Assembly: GCF_001500045.1 (NCBI RefSeq) | Contig: NZ_LQIX01000054.1 | Location: forward strand, 186,001 to 250,000 | Length of the DNA: 64,000 bases | Direction: 5' to 3' | DNA from: Mycobacterium sp. GA-1199 | Lineage (GTDB): Bacteria > Actinomycetota > Actinomycetes > Mycobacteriales > Mycobacteriaceae | Shown here: positions 1-8,414 of the stretch, in pieces | Layout of the letters: every line of letters begins with the position of its first letter | How positions within the stretch are numbered: position 1 is the first letter of the stretch | Translations under genes and position numbers: made by a program | The notes under the pieces: generated by a model | Seen by the model: the letters and a program-made list of their open reading frames with translations, nothing else | Told to the model about the DNA's origin: nothing | The model's database searches: none

Positions 1-63
1 CGACATGCCACGCGGGGTCACCTCGCCACGCCGAGCCCATTTCAGCCAAGGCACGATCAAGTC

Positions 64-762
64 ATGACGGTCACTCTCCGCGGCGTCACGACGGTCCTGC
101 TACCGGGCACCGGCTCCGACGACGACTTCGTCTACCGGGCGTTTTCGGCGGCGCTGCACACCCAGGGTGCGACGCTCGTCACGCCGGCGCCCCAGCCGCA
201 CCGGCTCGTCGCCGGCTACCACGACGCACTCGACGACGCGGCGCGCGGCGGTCGCATCGCCGTGGGGGGCGTGTCGATCGGCGCCGCCGTCGCCACGGCG
301 TGGGCGCTGGCCCGTCCGGACCGGACGGTGGCGGTGCTCGCCGCACTTCCGGCGTGGACCGGCTCCCCGCAGCACGCGCCCGCGGCGGCCGCGGCGCGTC
401 ACTCCGCCGAACTGCTGCGCCGCGACGGGCTCGCGGTCACCAGCGCGGCGATGCGGGCCACGAGCCCGCAATGGCTGGGCGACGAGCTGACCCGGTCTTG
501 GCTCGGCCAGTGGCCGTCCCTGCCGGAGGCGATGGAGGAGGCGGCGAACTACGTCGCTCCCACCCGCGCCGAGTTGGAGCGGTTGGCTGTGCCGCTGGGC
601 GTGGCCGCCGCCGGCGACGATCCCGTGCATCCGATCGAGGTGGCCGTCGAGTGGGCGACGGCGGCACCGCGGGCGGCGTTGCGCACGGTCACGCTGGACG
701 AACTGGGCGCCGACCCGTCGGTGTTGGGGGCCGCATGCGTGGCCGCCCTGCTGGAGGCGTGA
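64..762 (+). CDS. alpha/beta-hydrolase fold protein (Rv2695-like)
   Basis: A 232-residue protein with the nucleophile-elbow motif G-V-S-I-G near residues 68-72 and an early strand followed by LPGTGSD (oxyanion region), both typical of the alpha/beta-hydrolase fold. No signal peptide or membrane segment is visible, so it is probably cytoplasmic. The substrate cannot be read from sequence. It lies convergent to the DUF3710-dut pair, as Rv2695 does in M. tuberculosis. The ATG start is the first in frame; no strong ribosome-binding site is obvious. Confidence 0.75.
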   Translation: MTVTLRGVTTVLLPGTGSDDDFVYRAFSAALHTQGATLVTPAPQPHRLVAGYHDALDDAARGGRIAVGGVSIGAAVATAWALARPDRTVAVLAALPAWTGSPQHAPAAAAARHSAELLRRDGLAVTSAAMRATSPQWLGDELTRSWLGQWPSLPEAMEEAANYVAPTRAELERLAVPLGVAAAGDDPVHPIEVAVEWATAAPRAALRTVTLDELGADPSVLGAACVAALLEA

Positions 763-784
763 CGGTCAGCCGGCCGGTCCGGGG

Positions 785-835
785 CCTTAACGGGTGGATC
801 GCACGCACCCGGTGCGTGGGATCCACCGGTTAAGG
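785..835. terminator. long near-perfect hairpin between convergent genes
   Basis: The 51-bp segment is an almost perfect palindrome: both outer arms read CCTTAAC-(G/C)-GGTGGATC in their own direction with one mismatch, and the inner part (CACGCACC/GGTGCGTG) continues the stem. It sits between the hydrolase and DUF3710 stop codons, the position of a bidirectional terminator. No T-tract follows, as is common in mycobacteria. Confidence 0.7.
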
Positions 836-849
836 CGGATTCTCGAGAG

Positions 850-1629
850 TCAGCCGCCGGTGATCGTCCGCAACTGCTGCATCGCCGATCCCTGGGCGCT
901 GCGGCGCGCGGCGGGTTCCTGCTGGCCGGCCTGCTGAGCGTGTTGCGCCTGCTCGGTGGCGGCCTGCTGGGCCGCGGCGGCCTCACGCAGTTGGTTTGCC
1001 ATCGGCTCCGGCAGCTCGACCGCCAGCGGCGTGCGCACCGGCAGCGGGGTGTCGCCGCGGCGAACCACGGTGTCGGCCAACGCTTCTCGCGCTTCAGCCG
1101 CGAGTGCGTCTATGTGTTCCTGCGGACCGTTGACGACGCAGCGGATCATCCACCGGTACCCGTCGACGCCGATGAAGCGCACCACGCCCGGTTGCCCCTG
1201 CTGCCCCGCCTGGGCCTGCTGTGCGGCGGCCACGCCGACGACCTCGCGCCCCCACGGCCCGTCCTTTATCGACACCTGGGCGCCGTCCTTGCGCAGCGAG
1301 TCGGCGAGTTCCCCGGCGATCTCGCGCCACAGCCCGCTGCTCTTGGGGGCGGCGTACGCGGCGACGGTGAACCGGCCGTGCGGAGTCACGACCCATACCG
1401 CGCTCGGCACTCCCTGCGGGGTGAGCTCGACCTGCACCTGGCCGCCTGCGGGCAAGGGGATCAGGACCGAGCCCAGATCCAGCCGGCCAGCGGCAGCCGT
1501 CTCGGCATCGTCGAAGTCGTCGATGTCGAACGGGCCTTCCAGCTCGTCGTCGGCCGCGTCGCCTGTCTCTTGCCCGGCGACATCTTCGACGTCACCGATC
1601 TCGTTGTCTTTGCGTTTTCCGAATGCCAT
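850..1629 (-). CDS. DUF3710 protein (Rv2696c-like)
   Basis: A 259-residue soluble protein of the actinobacterial DUF3710 family; function unknown. The N-terminus after MAFGKRK is very acidic and the C-terminal ~60 residues are Ala/Gln-rich and probably disordered. I chose the ATG at 1629 because MAFGKRK resembles family N-termini and it lies one base after the dut stop codon; an upstream in-frame ATG at 1689 would lie inside dut. Co-transcription with dut is likely. Confidence 0.85.
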   Translation of the reverse strand: MAFGKRKDNEIGDVEDVAGQETGDAADDELEGPFDIDDFDDAETAAAGRLDLGSVLIPLPAGGQVQVELTPQGVPSAVWVVTPHGRFTVAAYAAPKSSGLWREIAGELADSLRKDGAQVSIKDGPWGREVVGVAAAQQAQAGQQGQPGVVRFIGVDGYRWMIRCVVNGPQEHIDALAAEAREALADTVVRRGDTPLPVRTPLAVELPEPMANQLREAAAAQQAATEQAQHAQQAGQQEPAARRSAQGSAMQQLRTITGG

Positions 1630-1630
1630 C

Positions 1631-2095
1631 TCACAAACTCGCATGTCCGCCGGAGGAACCGTGGCCACCTTCGCCACGGGTACTTTCACCGAGCCCAGCC
1701 TCGTCGAAAGACGTGACCTCCACCAGCTCGGGCAGTTCGACCCGCTGGACCAGCAACTGAGCGATGCGGTCCCCGCGGTTGACGACGATCGGCACCTGCG
1801 GATCGAGGTTGATCAGCGAAACCTTGATCTCGCCGCGGTATCCGGCGTCGATGGTGCCCGGGCTGTTGACGATCGAAAGCCCCACGCGGGCAGCCAAACC
1901 CGAGCGGGGATGCACCAGTCCGACCATCCCGTACGGGATCGCCACCGCGATACCCGTCGGAACCAGCGCACGTTCACCGGGCGTCAGTTCGACGTCGATC
2001 GCGCTGAAAAGGTCGACGCCCGCATCGCCGTCATGGGCGCGGCTGGGCATCGGCAGATCAGGATCGAGGCGCACGACCGCCAGAGAAGTGGGCAC
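1631..2095 (-). CDS. dut: dUTP diphosphatase (dUTPase)
   Basis: Hydrolyses dUTP to dUMP and pyrophosphate, keeping uracil out of DNA and supplying dTMP synthesis. All five trimeric-dUTPase motifs are visible: AGVDLFSA, PRSGLA, the GTIDAGYRGEI block, RIAQLLV, and the C-terminal P-loop-like RGEGGHGSSG that closes over the active site. From the GTG at 2095 the protein has 154 residues, the M. tuberculosis length. A longer frame to 2140 would run into the divergent DUF3093 gene. Confidence 0.97.
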   Translation of the reverse strand: MPTSLAVVRLDPDLPMPSRAHDGDAGVDLFSAIDVELTPGERALVPTGIAVAIPYGMVGLVHPRSGLAARVGLSIVNSPGTIDAGYRGEIKVSLINLDPQVPIVVNRGDRIAQLLVQRVELPELVEVTSFDEAGLGESTRGEGGHGSSGGHASL

Positions 2096-2120
2096 GACGT
2101 CAGAGATTACTCTTGGCCGC

Positions 2121-2597
2121 GTGTCCGACACGCGCGCCACGACGCAAACCGTTCGCTACCGCGAGCGGCTCTGGGTGCCATGGTGGTGGTGGCCCCCGGG
2201 CCTGGGCCTCGCGGCGCTCATCGCGCTCGAGATCGATATGGGCGTTCCCGGCATACCTGGATGGTTGCCGTACGCACTGCTGCTGCCTGTCGCCGTCGTC
2301 GTCCTGCTGTGGCTGGGCCGCACGGAGGTGCGGGTCGTCGGCGGCCCCGGCGGAACCGAGCTGTGGGCGGGTCCGGCGCACCTGCCCGCCGATGTGATCA
2401 CCAGGTCAGCCGAGGTGCCGCGCACCGCCAAGTCCGCGGCCCTGGGGCGCCAACTGGATCCGGCCGCCTACGTCGTTCATCGGGCATGGGTGGGCCCGAT
2501 GGTTCTCGTGGTGCTCGACGATCCGGACGATCCGACGCCGTATTGGCTGGTCAGTTGCCGTCAGCCGGAGAGGGTGCTGGCGGCGCTCCGCAGTTGA
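2121..2597 (+). CDS. DUF3093 membrane protein (Rv2698-like)
   Basis: A 158-residue protein starting at GTG 2121, 25 bp from the divergent dut start. A tryptophan-rich juxtamembrane stretch (VPWWWWPP) is followed by two hydrophobic segments at roughly residues 20-33 and 43-58; the rest is a soluble domain. It belongs to the DUF3093 family of actinobacterial membrane proteins, whose role is unknown. The tight divergent spacing suggests leaderless or very short-leader transcripts in both directions. Confidence 0.8.
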   Translation: MSDTRATTQTVRYRERLWVPWWWWPPGLGLAALIALEIDMGVPGIPGWLPYALLLPVAVVVLLWLGRTEVRVVGGPGGTELWAGPAHLPADVITRSAEVPRTAKSAALGRQLDPAAYVVHRAWVGPMVLVVLDDPDDPTPYWLVSCRQPERVLAALRS

Positions 2598-2680
2598 ACT
2601 GCGAATCGAACTGGAGCAGTTGAACTGCGAATCGAACTGGAGCAGTTGAACTGCGAATCAAGCTGGAGCAGTTGAACTGC
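2591..2680. repeat. 3.5 tandem copies of a 26-bp repeat
   Basis: Units at 2591-2616, 2617-2642, 2643-2668 and a partial fourth at 2669-2680. The third unit differs at two positions. Each begins with CAGTTGAACTG, itself an inverted repeat around one central base. The array fills the whole gap between the convergent DUF3093 and DUF4193 genes and includes the DUF3093 stop codon. It looks like a VNTR/MIRU-type minisatellite. Confidence 0.9.
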
Positions 2681-2982
2681 TAGGCAGCGCAGTCCGAACA
2701 GATCATCATGCCGTTCTTCTCGCTGGCCAGACGGCTGCGGTGATGCACAAGAAAGCAGCTCGAGCAGGTGAATTCGTCGGCCTGCTTGGGGACCACCCGC
2801 ACCGACAGTTCTTCACCGGACAGGTCGGCGCCGGGCAATTCGAAGGACTCCGCGGACTCCGACTCGTCGACGTCGACAACCGCGGACTGGGCCTCGTTAC
2901 GCCGCGCCTTCAACTCTTCGAGCGAATCTTCCGAGACATCATCGGTCTCGGTGCGCCGTGGGGCGTCGTAATCGGTAGCCAT
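2680..2982 (-). CDS. DUF4193 zinc-ribbon protein (Rv2699c-like)
   Basis: A 100-residue acidic protein with a C-terminal zinc-ribbon: CSSC at residues ~73-76 and CSDC at ~96-99, separated by a basic loop. The N-terminal two thirds is rich in Asp/Glu and probably extended. DUF4193 proteins are conserved in actinobacteria, often next to dut/cei as here, and no biochemical role is established. Its promoter region, shared with cei, contains a CRP-type operator. Confidence 0.85.
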   Translation of the reverse strand: MATDYDAPRRTETDDVSEDSLEELKARRNEAQSAVVDVDESESAESFELPGADLSGEELSVRVVPKQADEFTCSSCFLVHHRSRLASEKNGMMICSDCAA

Positions 2983-3079
2983 CGTGGTCCCCTCCGAATA
3001 AACCTTGTGCAGCAGAGCTTTGTACCAGCGTCGAACGCATCCGCCAAACGATTCGTGCCCGTATGGGTACCCGTTGCAC

Positions 3080-3095
3080 TGTGATTTATGTCACA
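3080..3095. promoter_or_regulatory. CRP-type operator
   Basis: TGTGATTTATGTCACA matches the CRP consensus TGTGA-N6-TCACA perfectly on both half-sites; mycobacterial CRP (Rv3676) uses the same consensus. It lies between the divergent DUF4193 (start 2982) and cei (start 3149) genes, about 69 bp before the cei start, so it could control either or both. Confidence 0.75.
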
Positions 3096-3148
3096 TGCGA
3101 CCTCCTCCCGTTCGGGGATGGCGGGAACAGGGGCTTTAGAGTGCATGC

Positions 3149-3805
3149 GTGGTCGCGCAAATCACAGAGGGAACCGCGTTCGACGAACACGGTCGCCCCT
3201 TCCGGCGGCGGAACTTCCTCCCGGGCATCCTGTTGTTCGTCGCTCTCTCGGTGGTGACGTTGATGGTGTGGGTCATCGCCCTGAACCGCCCCGCCGACGT
3301 GCCGGAAGCAGCCATCTGCAATCCGCCGCCTGCGCCCAGCGACCCCAACGCGCCCGCCCCGACGCTGGGTGAACAGGTATCCAGTGCCGACATGGTCGAC
3401 GTGAGCCCCGCCCGCCTCGCCGACACGAAGATCAGGGTGCTCAACGCCAGCGGTCAGGGTGGTCAGGCCGCCGAGGTCGCCAGCGCGCTGAAAGATCTCG
3501 GATTCGCCGAGCCGACCGCGGCAAACGATCCGATCTACTCGACCTCGCGGCTGGAATGCCAGGGCCAAATCCGGTTCGGCGAAGCCGGACAGGCCGCGGC
3601 CGCCGCGGTGTGGTTGGTGGCCCCGTGCACCGAACTCTTCCAGGACGAGCGCGGCGACGACAGCGTTGATCTGGCTCTCGGCACCGATTTCACCGAGTTG
3701 AGCAGCAGCGATGACATCGAGGCGGTGTTGGCCAGCCTGCGGCCCGACGCCACCCAGGCGGCCGACTCGTCGCTGCTGTCGAAGATCCACTCGGGAACCT
3801 GCTGA
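3149..3805 (+). CDS. cei: envelope integrity protein Cei
   Basis: A 218-residue protein with a basic N-terminus, one membrane segment at ~residues 24-45 and an exported C-terminal domain of the LytR_C type (IRVLNASGQGGQAAEVASAL). Four cysteines in the exported part may form disulfides. The Rv2700 homologue is required for cell-envelope integrity and virulence in M. tuberculosis. The GTG at 3149 is used; no strong ribosome-binding site is seen. An upstream CRP site suggests cAMP-linked control. Confidence 0.9.
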   Translation: MVAQITEGTAFDEHGRPFRRRNFLPGILLFVALSVVTLMVWVIALNRPADVPEAAICNPPPAPSDPNAPAPTLGEQVSSADMVDVSPARLADTKIRVLNASGQGGQAAEVASALKDLGFAEPTAANDPIYSTSRLECQGQIRFGEAGQAAAAAVWLVAPCTELFQDERGDDSVDLALGTDFTELSSSDDIEAVLASLRPDATQAADSSLLSKIHSGTC

Positions 3806-3841
3806 GCCTCGATCACCTCGTTCGGCAGCGGGTTTCGGGGT

Positions 3842-4690
3842 CTACGGCGCGCCTGCGCGGCGCAGCACGTCGTCCAGGGCGGCCGCGATGCCCGGTGCGG
3901 CGGCCGTGATGAACCCCGGCCCGCCGGTCGCCCCGCTTCCCTGCGGCAAGTGCAGCGTGGCACCGGCCTCCGCGGCGATCAGCGCTCCGGCGGCCCAGTC
4001 CCACAGGTGGACGCCGTCCTCGTAGTAGGCGTCGAGTTGACCCGCGGCCACCATGCACAGGTCCAGCGCGCACGATCCGATGCGACGTACGTCGCGCACC
4101 TCGGGCAGGACCCGCGTCAACACCGCGGCCTGCCGTGCCCGCTGTTCGCGGTCGTAGGAGAATCCCGTGCCCAGCAACGACATTGACAGGTCGTCGGCGG
4201 CGCTGGTGTGCAGTGGTGCGGTGGCTTCGCCGTCGCGCAGATAGGCGCCGTGGCCGAGCGCAGCCGAGTACACCGCGCCGGCAGGCACGTTCGCGACCGC
4301 ACCCGCTACCGATCTCCCGCCGCGCCGCACGGCCACCGACACCGCGTAAGCCTCCAGCCCGTAGACGAAGTTGACCGTGCCGTCGATCGGATCGAGCACC
4401 CAGGTGAGGTCGTCCCCGTGCGCGGGGGTCCCGCCCTCCTCTTCACCGAGCACATGCTCACCGGGCCGCAGCTCTGCCAGCCTGTCGCGGATCAGCCGCT
4501 CGGTCTCGGTGTCGACGACCGTGACGGGGTCGGTGGGCGAGCTCTTGGTCCGCAGCCCCGAATCGTCCGTCGACGAGCCGGGGCCGCCGAAGACCTCGGC
4601 GCGGCGTTGCCGCACGAACGCGGCCGCTTCGGTGGCTAGTTGCTCGGCGACCGAGCGCAGCAGAACGGGATCGGCGTCGTTGTCGGGCAT
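3842..4690 (-). CDS. suhB: inositol-1-monophosphatase family protein
   Basis: A 282-residue protein of the Mg-dependent inositol monophosphatase family. The motifs are clear: GEEEGG near residue 83, WVLDPIDGTVNFVYG (metal-binding DPIDGT) at ~97-111, and the C-terminal LWDWAAGALIAAEAGA block. The family makes free myo-inositol for phosphatidylinositol, mannosides and mycothiol. The start at 4690 gives MPDNDADP; a longer open frame upstream would overlap ppgK. Divergent from ppgK as Rv2701c is. Confidence 0.92.
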   Translation of the reverse strand: MPDNDADPVLLRSVAEQLATEAAAFVRQRRAEVFGGPGSSTDDSGLRTKSSPTDPVTVVDTETERLIRDRLAELRPGEHVLGEEEGGTPAHGDDLTWVLDPIDGTVNFVYGLEAYAVSVAVRRGGRSVAGAVANVPAGAVYSAALGHGAYLRDGEATAPLHTSAADDLSMSLLGTGFSYDREQRARQAAVLTRVLPEVRDVRRIGSCALDLCMVAAGQLDAYYEDGVHLWDWAAGALIAAEAGATLHLPQGSGATGGPGFITAAAPGIAAALDDVLRRAGAP

Positions 4691-4825
4691 ACATTCATCG
4701 CAGCACGTTCGGTCGCCGTTGTCGCCGACTGTCTGTCCGACAGGCCCGCGCAGCCACTTTCGACCCACTAAGGTGGGGGCCCACGAGGTGGCTGCGGCAC
4801 GCCTGACCGAAGTAGAGGAGCGCTC

Positions 4826-5632
4826 ATGACAGCGACCAATTCGCCCGCCGTCGCCCAGAGTGTCAACGGCAGTCAGCGGCGCGGATTCGGGATCGACGTC
4901 GGTGGCAGCGGCGTCAAGGGCGGCATCGTCGACCTGAACACCGGCCAACTGATCGGCGAGCGGTTCAAGCTGGCGACCCCGCAGCCCGCGACCCCCGAGG
5001 CGGTCAGCAAGACGGTCGCGGCCGTCGTCCGTGAGTTCGGCTGGACCGAGAAGGTGGGTGTCACCTACCCCGGCGTGGTCACCGACGGGATCGTGCGCAC
5101 CGCGGCCAACGTCGACAAGCGTTGGATCGGCAGCAATGCCGCCGAGTTCTACAGCAATGCGCTCGACGGACAACCGGTCACAGTCCTGAACGACGCCGAC
5201 GCCGCCGGATTGGCCGAGGAAAAGTTCGGCGCGGGCCGGGACAACACCGGGGTCATCGTGCTGTTGACCTTCGGCACCGGAATCGGTTCGGCGGTGATCC
5301 ACAACGGGGCGCTCCTACCCAACACCGAGTTCGGCCACCTCGAGGTCGGCGGCAAGGAAGCCGAGCACCGCGCCGCGTCATCGGTGAAGGAACGCAAGGG
5401 CTGGAGCTACGAGCGCTGGACCGTCGAAGTCACGAAGGTGCTGGTAGCGGTGGAGAACGCGATCTGGCCGGACCTGTTCATCGCCGGCGGCGGCATCAGC
5501 CGCAAGGCCGAGAAGTGGATTCCCCTGCTCAAGAACCGTACGCCGGTGGTGGCCGCGGCTCTGCAGAACACCGCGGGCATCGTGGGCGCCGCGATGGCCG
5601 CTGAAGTGGACGTCACAGCTACCGCCAAGTAG
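4826..5632 (+). CDS. ppgK: polyphosphate glucokinase
   Basis: Phosphorylates glucose using polyphosphate (or ATP). The 268-residue ROK-fold protein has the phosphate-binding GIDVGGSGVKGG at ~23-34, the catalytic NDADAAGLAEE block near residue 123, and GTGIGSAVIHNG. Length fits mycobacterial PPGK (Rv2702). A good ribosome-binding site (GAGGAG) sits 6-8 bases before the ATG. It lies upstream of sigA in the same direction. Confidence 0.96.
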   Translation: MTATNSPAVAQSVNGSQRRGFGIDVGGSGVKGGIVDLNTGQLIGERFKLATPQPATPEAVSKTVAAVVREFGWTEKVGVTYPGVVTDGIVRTAANVDKRWIGSNAAEFYSNALDGQPVTVLNDADAAGLAEEKFGAGRDNTGVIVLLTFGTGIGSAVIHNGALLPNTEFGHLEVGGKEAEHRAASSVKERKGWSYERWTVEVTKVLVAVENAIWPDLFIAGGGISRKAEKWIPLLKNRTPVVAAALQNTAGIVGAAMAAEVDVTATAK

Positions 5633-5679
5633 CCACGCCCGGATTTGCCGCTGGAGGCGGCGTTATCCCACACTGTCGT

Positions 5680-5685
5680 TACAAT
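5680..5685 (+). promoter_or_regulatory. candidate -10 box of a sigA promoter
   Basis: TACAAT in the ppgK-sigA gap is a good match to the mycobacterial SigA -10 (TANNNT). No convincing -35 lies at 16-19 bp, which is common in mycobacterial housekeeping promoters. It would give a leader of about 110 bases to sigA. Confidence 0.35.
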
Positions 5686-5803
5686 GGTCGACGGCGGCCG
5701 CAGCCTGGATAGCGACGATTATCAACCGCCAATATTCGACAGCCGACGCTCATCGATGGGGCTTACCCTGCCCGTGATGAGGTAGCACAAGGAAAGGGTG
5801 TAC

Positions 5804-7282
5804 GTGGCAGCGACAAAAGCAAGCCCGGCAACCGATGAGCCGGTGAAGCGCACCGCTACCAAGACCGCCCCCGCCAAGAAGACCGCGGCGAAGTCGGCCA
5901 ACGGGACGGCACCGGCCAAGAAGGCGGCCAAGTCCCGCACCACCAAGGCCGCCGCCAAGGCGAGCACCGCAGGCAAGGCACCAGCGAAGGCGTCGAAGGC
6001 CGCCAAGACCGCCGCGCCCCGCGGTCGCGCCAAGAAGGCCACCGCGGCTGAGCCCGAAACCACCAAGGTCGACGCCGAGGCCGACGACCTCGAGAGCGAC
6101 GACATCGAAGCCGAGCCCGGCGAGGATCTCGCGGTAGAGGAAGCCGACATCGACCTGGAGGATCTCGAGGTCGACGACGAAGCCACCGAGGACAGTGCGG
6201 AAGCCGCCGAAGGCGACGCGCCCGCCGCGGAAGCCGACGCCGCCACGGAGGACGACGAGATCGCCGAGCCGTCGGAGAAGGACAAGGCATCCGGCGACTT
6301 CGTCTGGGACGAAGAGGAATCCGAGGCGCTTCGACAGGCCCGCAAGGACGCCGAACTGACCGCGTCGGCCGACTCGGTGCGTGCCTACCTCAAGCAGATC
6401 GGCAAGGTAGCCCTGCTCAACGCCGAAGAAGAGGTCGAGCTCGCCAAGCGCATCGAGGCCGGGTTGTACGCGACCCAGTTGATGGCCGAGCTCGCCGAGA
6501 AGGGCGAGAAGCTGCCCGCCGCGCAACGCCGCGACATGATGTGGATCTGTCGTGACGGCGACCGTGCGAAAAACCATCTGCTGGAAGCGAACTTGCGTCT
6601 GGTGGTGTCGCTGGCCAAGCGCTACACGGGTCGCGGCATGGCGTTTTTGGACCTCATCCAGGAAGGCAACCTGGGTCTGATCCGCGCCGTCGAGAAGTTC
6701 GATTACACCAAGGGCTACAAGTTCTCCACCTATGCCACCTGGTGGATCCGCCAGGCGATCACCCGCGCGATGGCCGACCAGGCCCGCACCATCCGCATCC
6801 CCGTGCACATGGTCGAGGTGATCAACAAGCTCGGCCGTATCCAGCGTGAGCTGCTCCAGGACTTGGGTCGCGAGCCCACTCCGGAGGAGCTGGCCAAGGA
6901 GATGGACATCACGCCGGAGAAGGTGCTGGAGATCCAGCAGTACGCGCGCGAACCGATCTCGCTGGACCAGACCATCGGCGACGAGGGCGATTCGCAGCTG
7001 GGCGACTTCATCGAGGATTCCGAGGCCGTGGTGGCCGTGGACGCGGTGTCGTTCACGCTGCTGCAGGATCAGCTGCAGTCGGTACTGGAAACGCTGTCCG
7101 AGCGTGAAGCCGGCGTGGTGCGGCTGCGGTTCGGGCTCACCGATGGTCAGCCGCGCACGCTCGACGAGATCGGTCAGGTGTACGGAGTGACGCGCGAGCG
7201 CATCCGCCAGATCGAATCGAAGACCATGTCAAAGTTGCGCCACCCAAGCCGTTCTCAAGTTCTGCGCGACTACCTGGACTAG
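5804..7282 (+). CDS. sigA: primary RNA polymerase sigma factor SigA
   Basis: A 492-residue group 1 sigma-70 factor. The first ~170 residues are Lys/Ala-rich then very acidic, as in other mycobacterial SigA. Region 1.2 (SADSVRAYLKQIGKV), regions 2.1-2.4 (LRLVVSLAKRYTGRGM, FSTYATWWIRQAI), region 3 and the region 4.2 helix-turn-helix (GVTRERIRQIESKTM) are intact. Two in-frame GTG codons compete: at 5798 the AGGAAAGG sequence at ~5790-5797 is too close, while at 5804 the spacing is about 7 bases, so 5804 is preferred. Confidence 0.98.
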   Translation: MAATKASPATDEPVKRTATKTAPAKKTAAKSANGTAPAKKAAKSRTTKAAAKASTAGKAPAKASKAAKTAAPRGRAKKATAAEPETTKVDAEADDLESDDIEAEPGEDLAVEEADIDLEDLEVDDEATEDSAEAAEGDAPAAEADAATEDDEIAEPSEKDKASGDFVWDEEESEALRQARKDAELTASADSVRAYLKQIGKVALLNAEEEVELAKRIEAGLYATQLMAELAEKGEKLPAAQRRDMMWICRDGDRAKNHLLEANLRLVVSLAKRYTGRGMAFLDLIQEGNLGLIRAVEKFDYTKGYKFSTYATWWIRQAITRAMADQARTIRIPVHMVEVINKLGRIQRELLQDLGREPTPEELAKEMDITPEKVLEIQQYAREPISLDQTIGDEGDSQLGDFIEDSEAVVAVDAVSFTLLQDQLQSVLETLSEREAGVVRLRFGLTDGQPRTLDEIGQVYGVTRERIRQIESKTMSKLRHPSRSQVLRDYLD

Positions 7283-7397
7283 GCAACACGCCGATTGGCC
7301 TTGCGGTCATCGCGTTGGGGAACTTCGGAATCAGCAGTCGGAGCCGACTGCCCGCGGTAATCCATGCGGCCTCGGTGTCCGAGCTGAGATCAAGGAA

Positions 7398-7429
7398 AGG
7401 GCAGGTGTTCCCTGTGGAACACCTGCCCT
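7398..7429. terminator. sigA terminator hairpin
   Basis: A perfect 14-bp stem (AGGGCAGGTGTTCC and its complement) with a 4-base loop at 7412-7415, 116 bp after the sigA stop and before the convergent secreted-protein gene. No T-tract follows. It could serve both genes. Confidence 0.85.
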
Positions 7430-7458
7430 CACCCAACCAACTTCCTAAACGCCAACCG

Positions 7459-8124
7459 TCATTCGTGAATCACCTCCTGGCAGCCCGGGCCGCAGTTGGG
7501 GTCCATATCGGGGGAAGGACCGGGGAAGGGGACGTACTCGCCCAGAGCCGGGTGGGACGTGGCGGTTTGGGACGGACTCTGCAGCAACTCCGGAACCATG
7601 TTGCCCTGGACATGGTTGTCGCCAGCGGCCGGCGGCTCGAGCTTGACACCGGGAATCAAGTGAGCGTTGACGACCTGGGAGTCATCAGCGAGCGGCGGCT
7701 CCAGCTCGACACCGGGAATGAGGTGACCGTGGACCTCGGTGTTATCAGCGGCCGGCGGTACCAACGTCACACCCGGAATCAAGTGGGCATGAACCTCGGC
7801 GTCGCCACTCGAAGGAGCCGGTACGCCGTTCTGCTCAGGGGCTGATGTCTCCGCGTGCTGCACCGGCGGCACGGTCTCGGCGTGCTGCGCCGAAGGCACG
7901 GTCTCGGCGTGCTGCGCCGACGGTGTCGACTCGGCGTGCTGCTCAGAGGCCGATGTGGAGTTCGTCGACCCAGAGTGATCGGCAGGTGCTGCGGACGCGG
8001 CACCTGCCACGCCGAGCGCGGCAAGACCCAGGGCCCCCGCGATGACGGCAGCGGTGGCGAGCTTCTTGATCGCGCCGACGGTGGTGATGGTCGTGGCGGG
8101 CTTGGTGGACAGGGTATTGGTCAT
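7459..8124 (-). CDS. secreted protein with two kinds of internal repeat
   Basis: A 221-residue predicted exported protein of unknown function. A hydrophobic signal segment (~20-40) ends at ASAAPA near residue 46. Residues ~62-97 contain four 9-residue repeats of the form QHAETVPSA; ~111-171 contain three ~20-residue repeats with core HLIPGVxLxPP, and a degenerate fourth follows. The C-terminus has a Cys pair (CGPGC). ATG 8124 is chosen because AGAAGGAAG lies at the right distance; an upstream ATG at 8148 has none. Confidence 0.8.
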   Translation of the reverse strand: MTNTLSTKPATTITTVGAIKKLATAAVIAGALGLAALGVAGAASAAPADHSGSTNSTSASEQHAESTPSAQHAETVPSAQHAETVPPVQHAETSAPEQNGVPAPSSGDAEVHAHLIPGVTLVPPAADNTEVHGHLIPGVELEPPLADDSQVVNAHLIPGVKLEPPAAGDNHVQGNMVPELLQSPSQTATSHPALGEYVPFPGPSPDMDPNCGPGCQEVIHE

Positions 8125-8414
8125 TGGACTTCCTTCTCTCGGAGCCACAGCGTGTCTGTGGTCGAGATAGAGAATCGGTCGACGTACTCAACGGATTCTC
8201 AATGCGCCCGCAGATGTGTCGCGACCGCACGAAGACGGGTTCGGCCCGTCACCGGCACATGGTGACGGACCAAACACCGGGCAGGACGCGGCGGTGGCGA
8301 AACATCTTGTCAGTCAGGGAAATCAGAGCATCCGATGCTCACGGCGATGTGCGTTGACCCCACCATGGGCACAGCGCTTACCGCCCTCTGGTGCGCGGCT
8401 GTCCCGATAAGCGC

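Noticed and set aside
956..2623. 555-residue plus-strand frame across DUF3710 and dut
   Set aside because: It is antisense to two well-supported genes; only its last part overlaps the real DUF3093 region in another frame.
2591..2680. Tandem repeat considered as CRISPR
   Set aside because: The units are contiguous without unique spacers.
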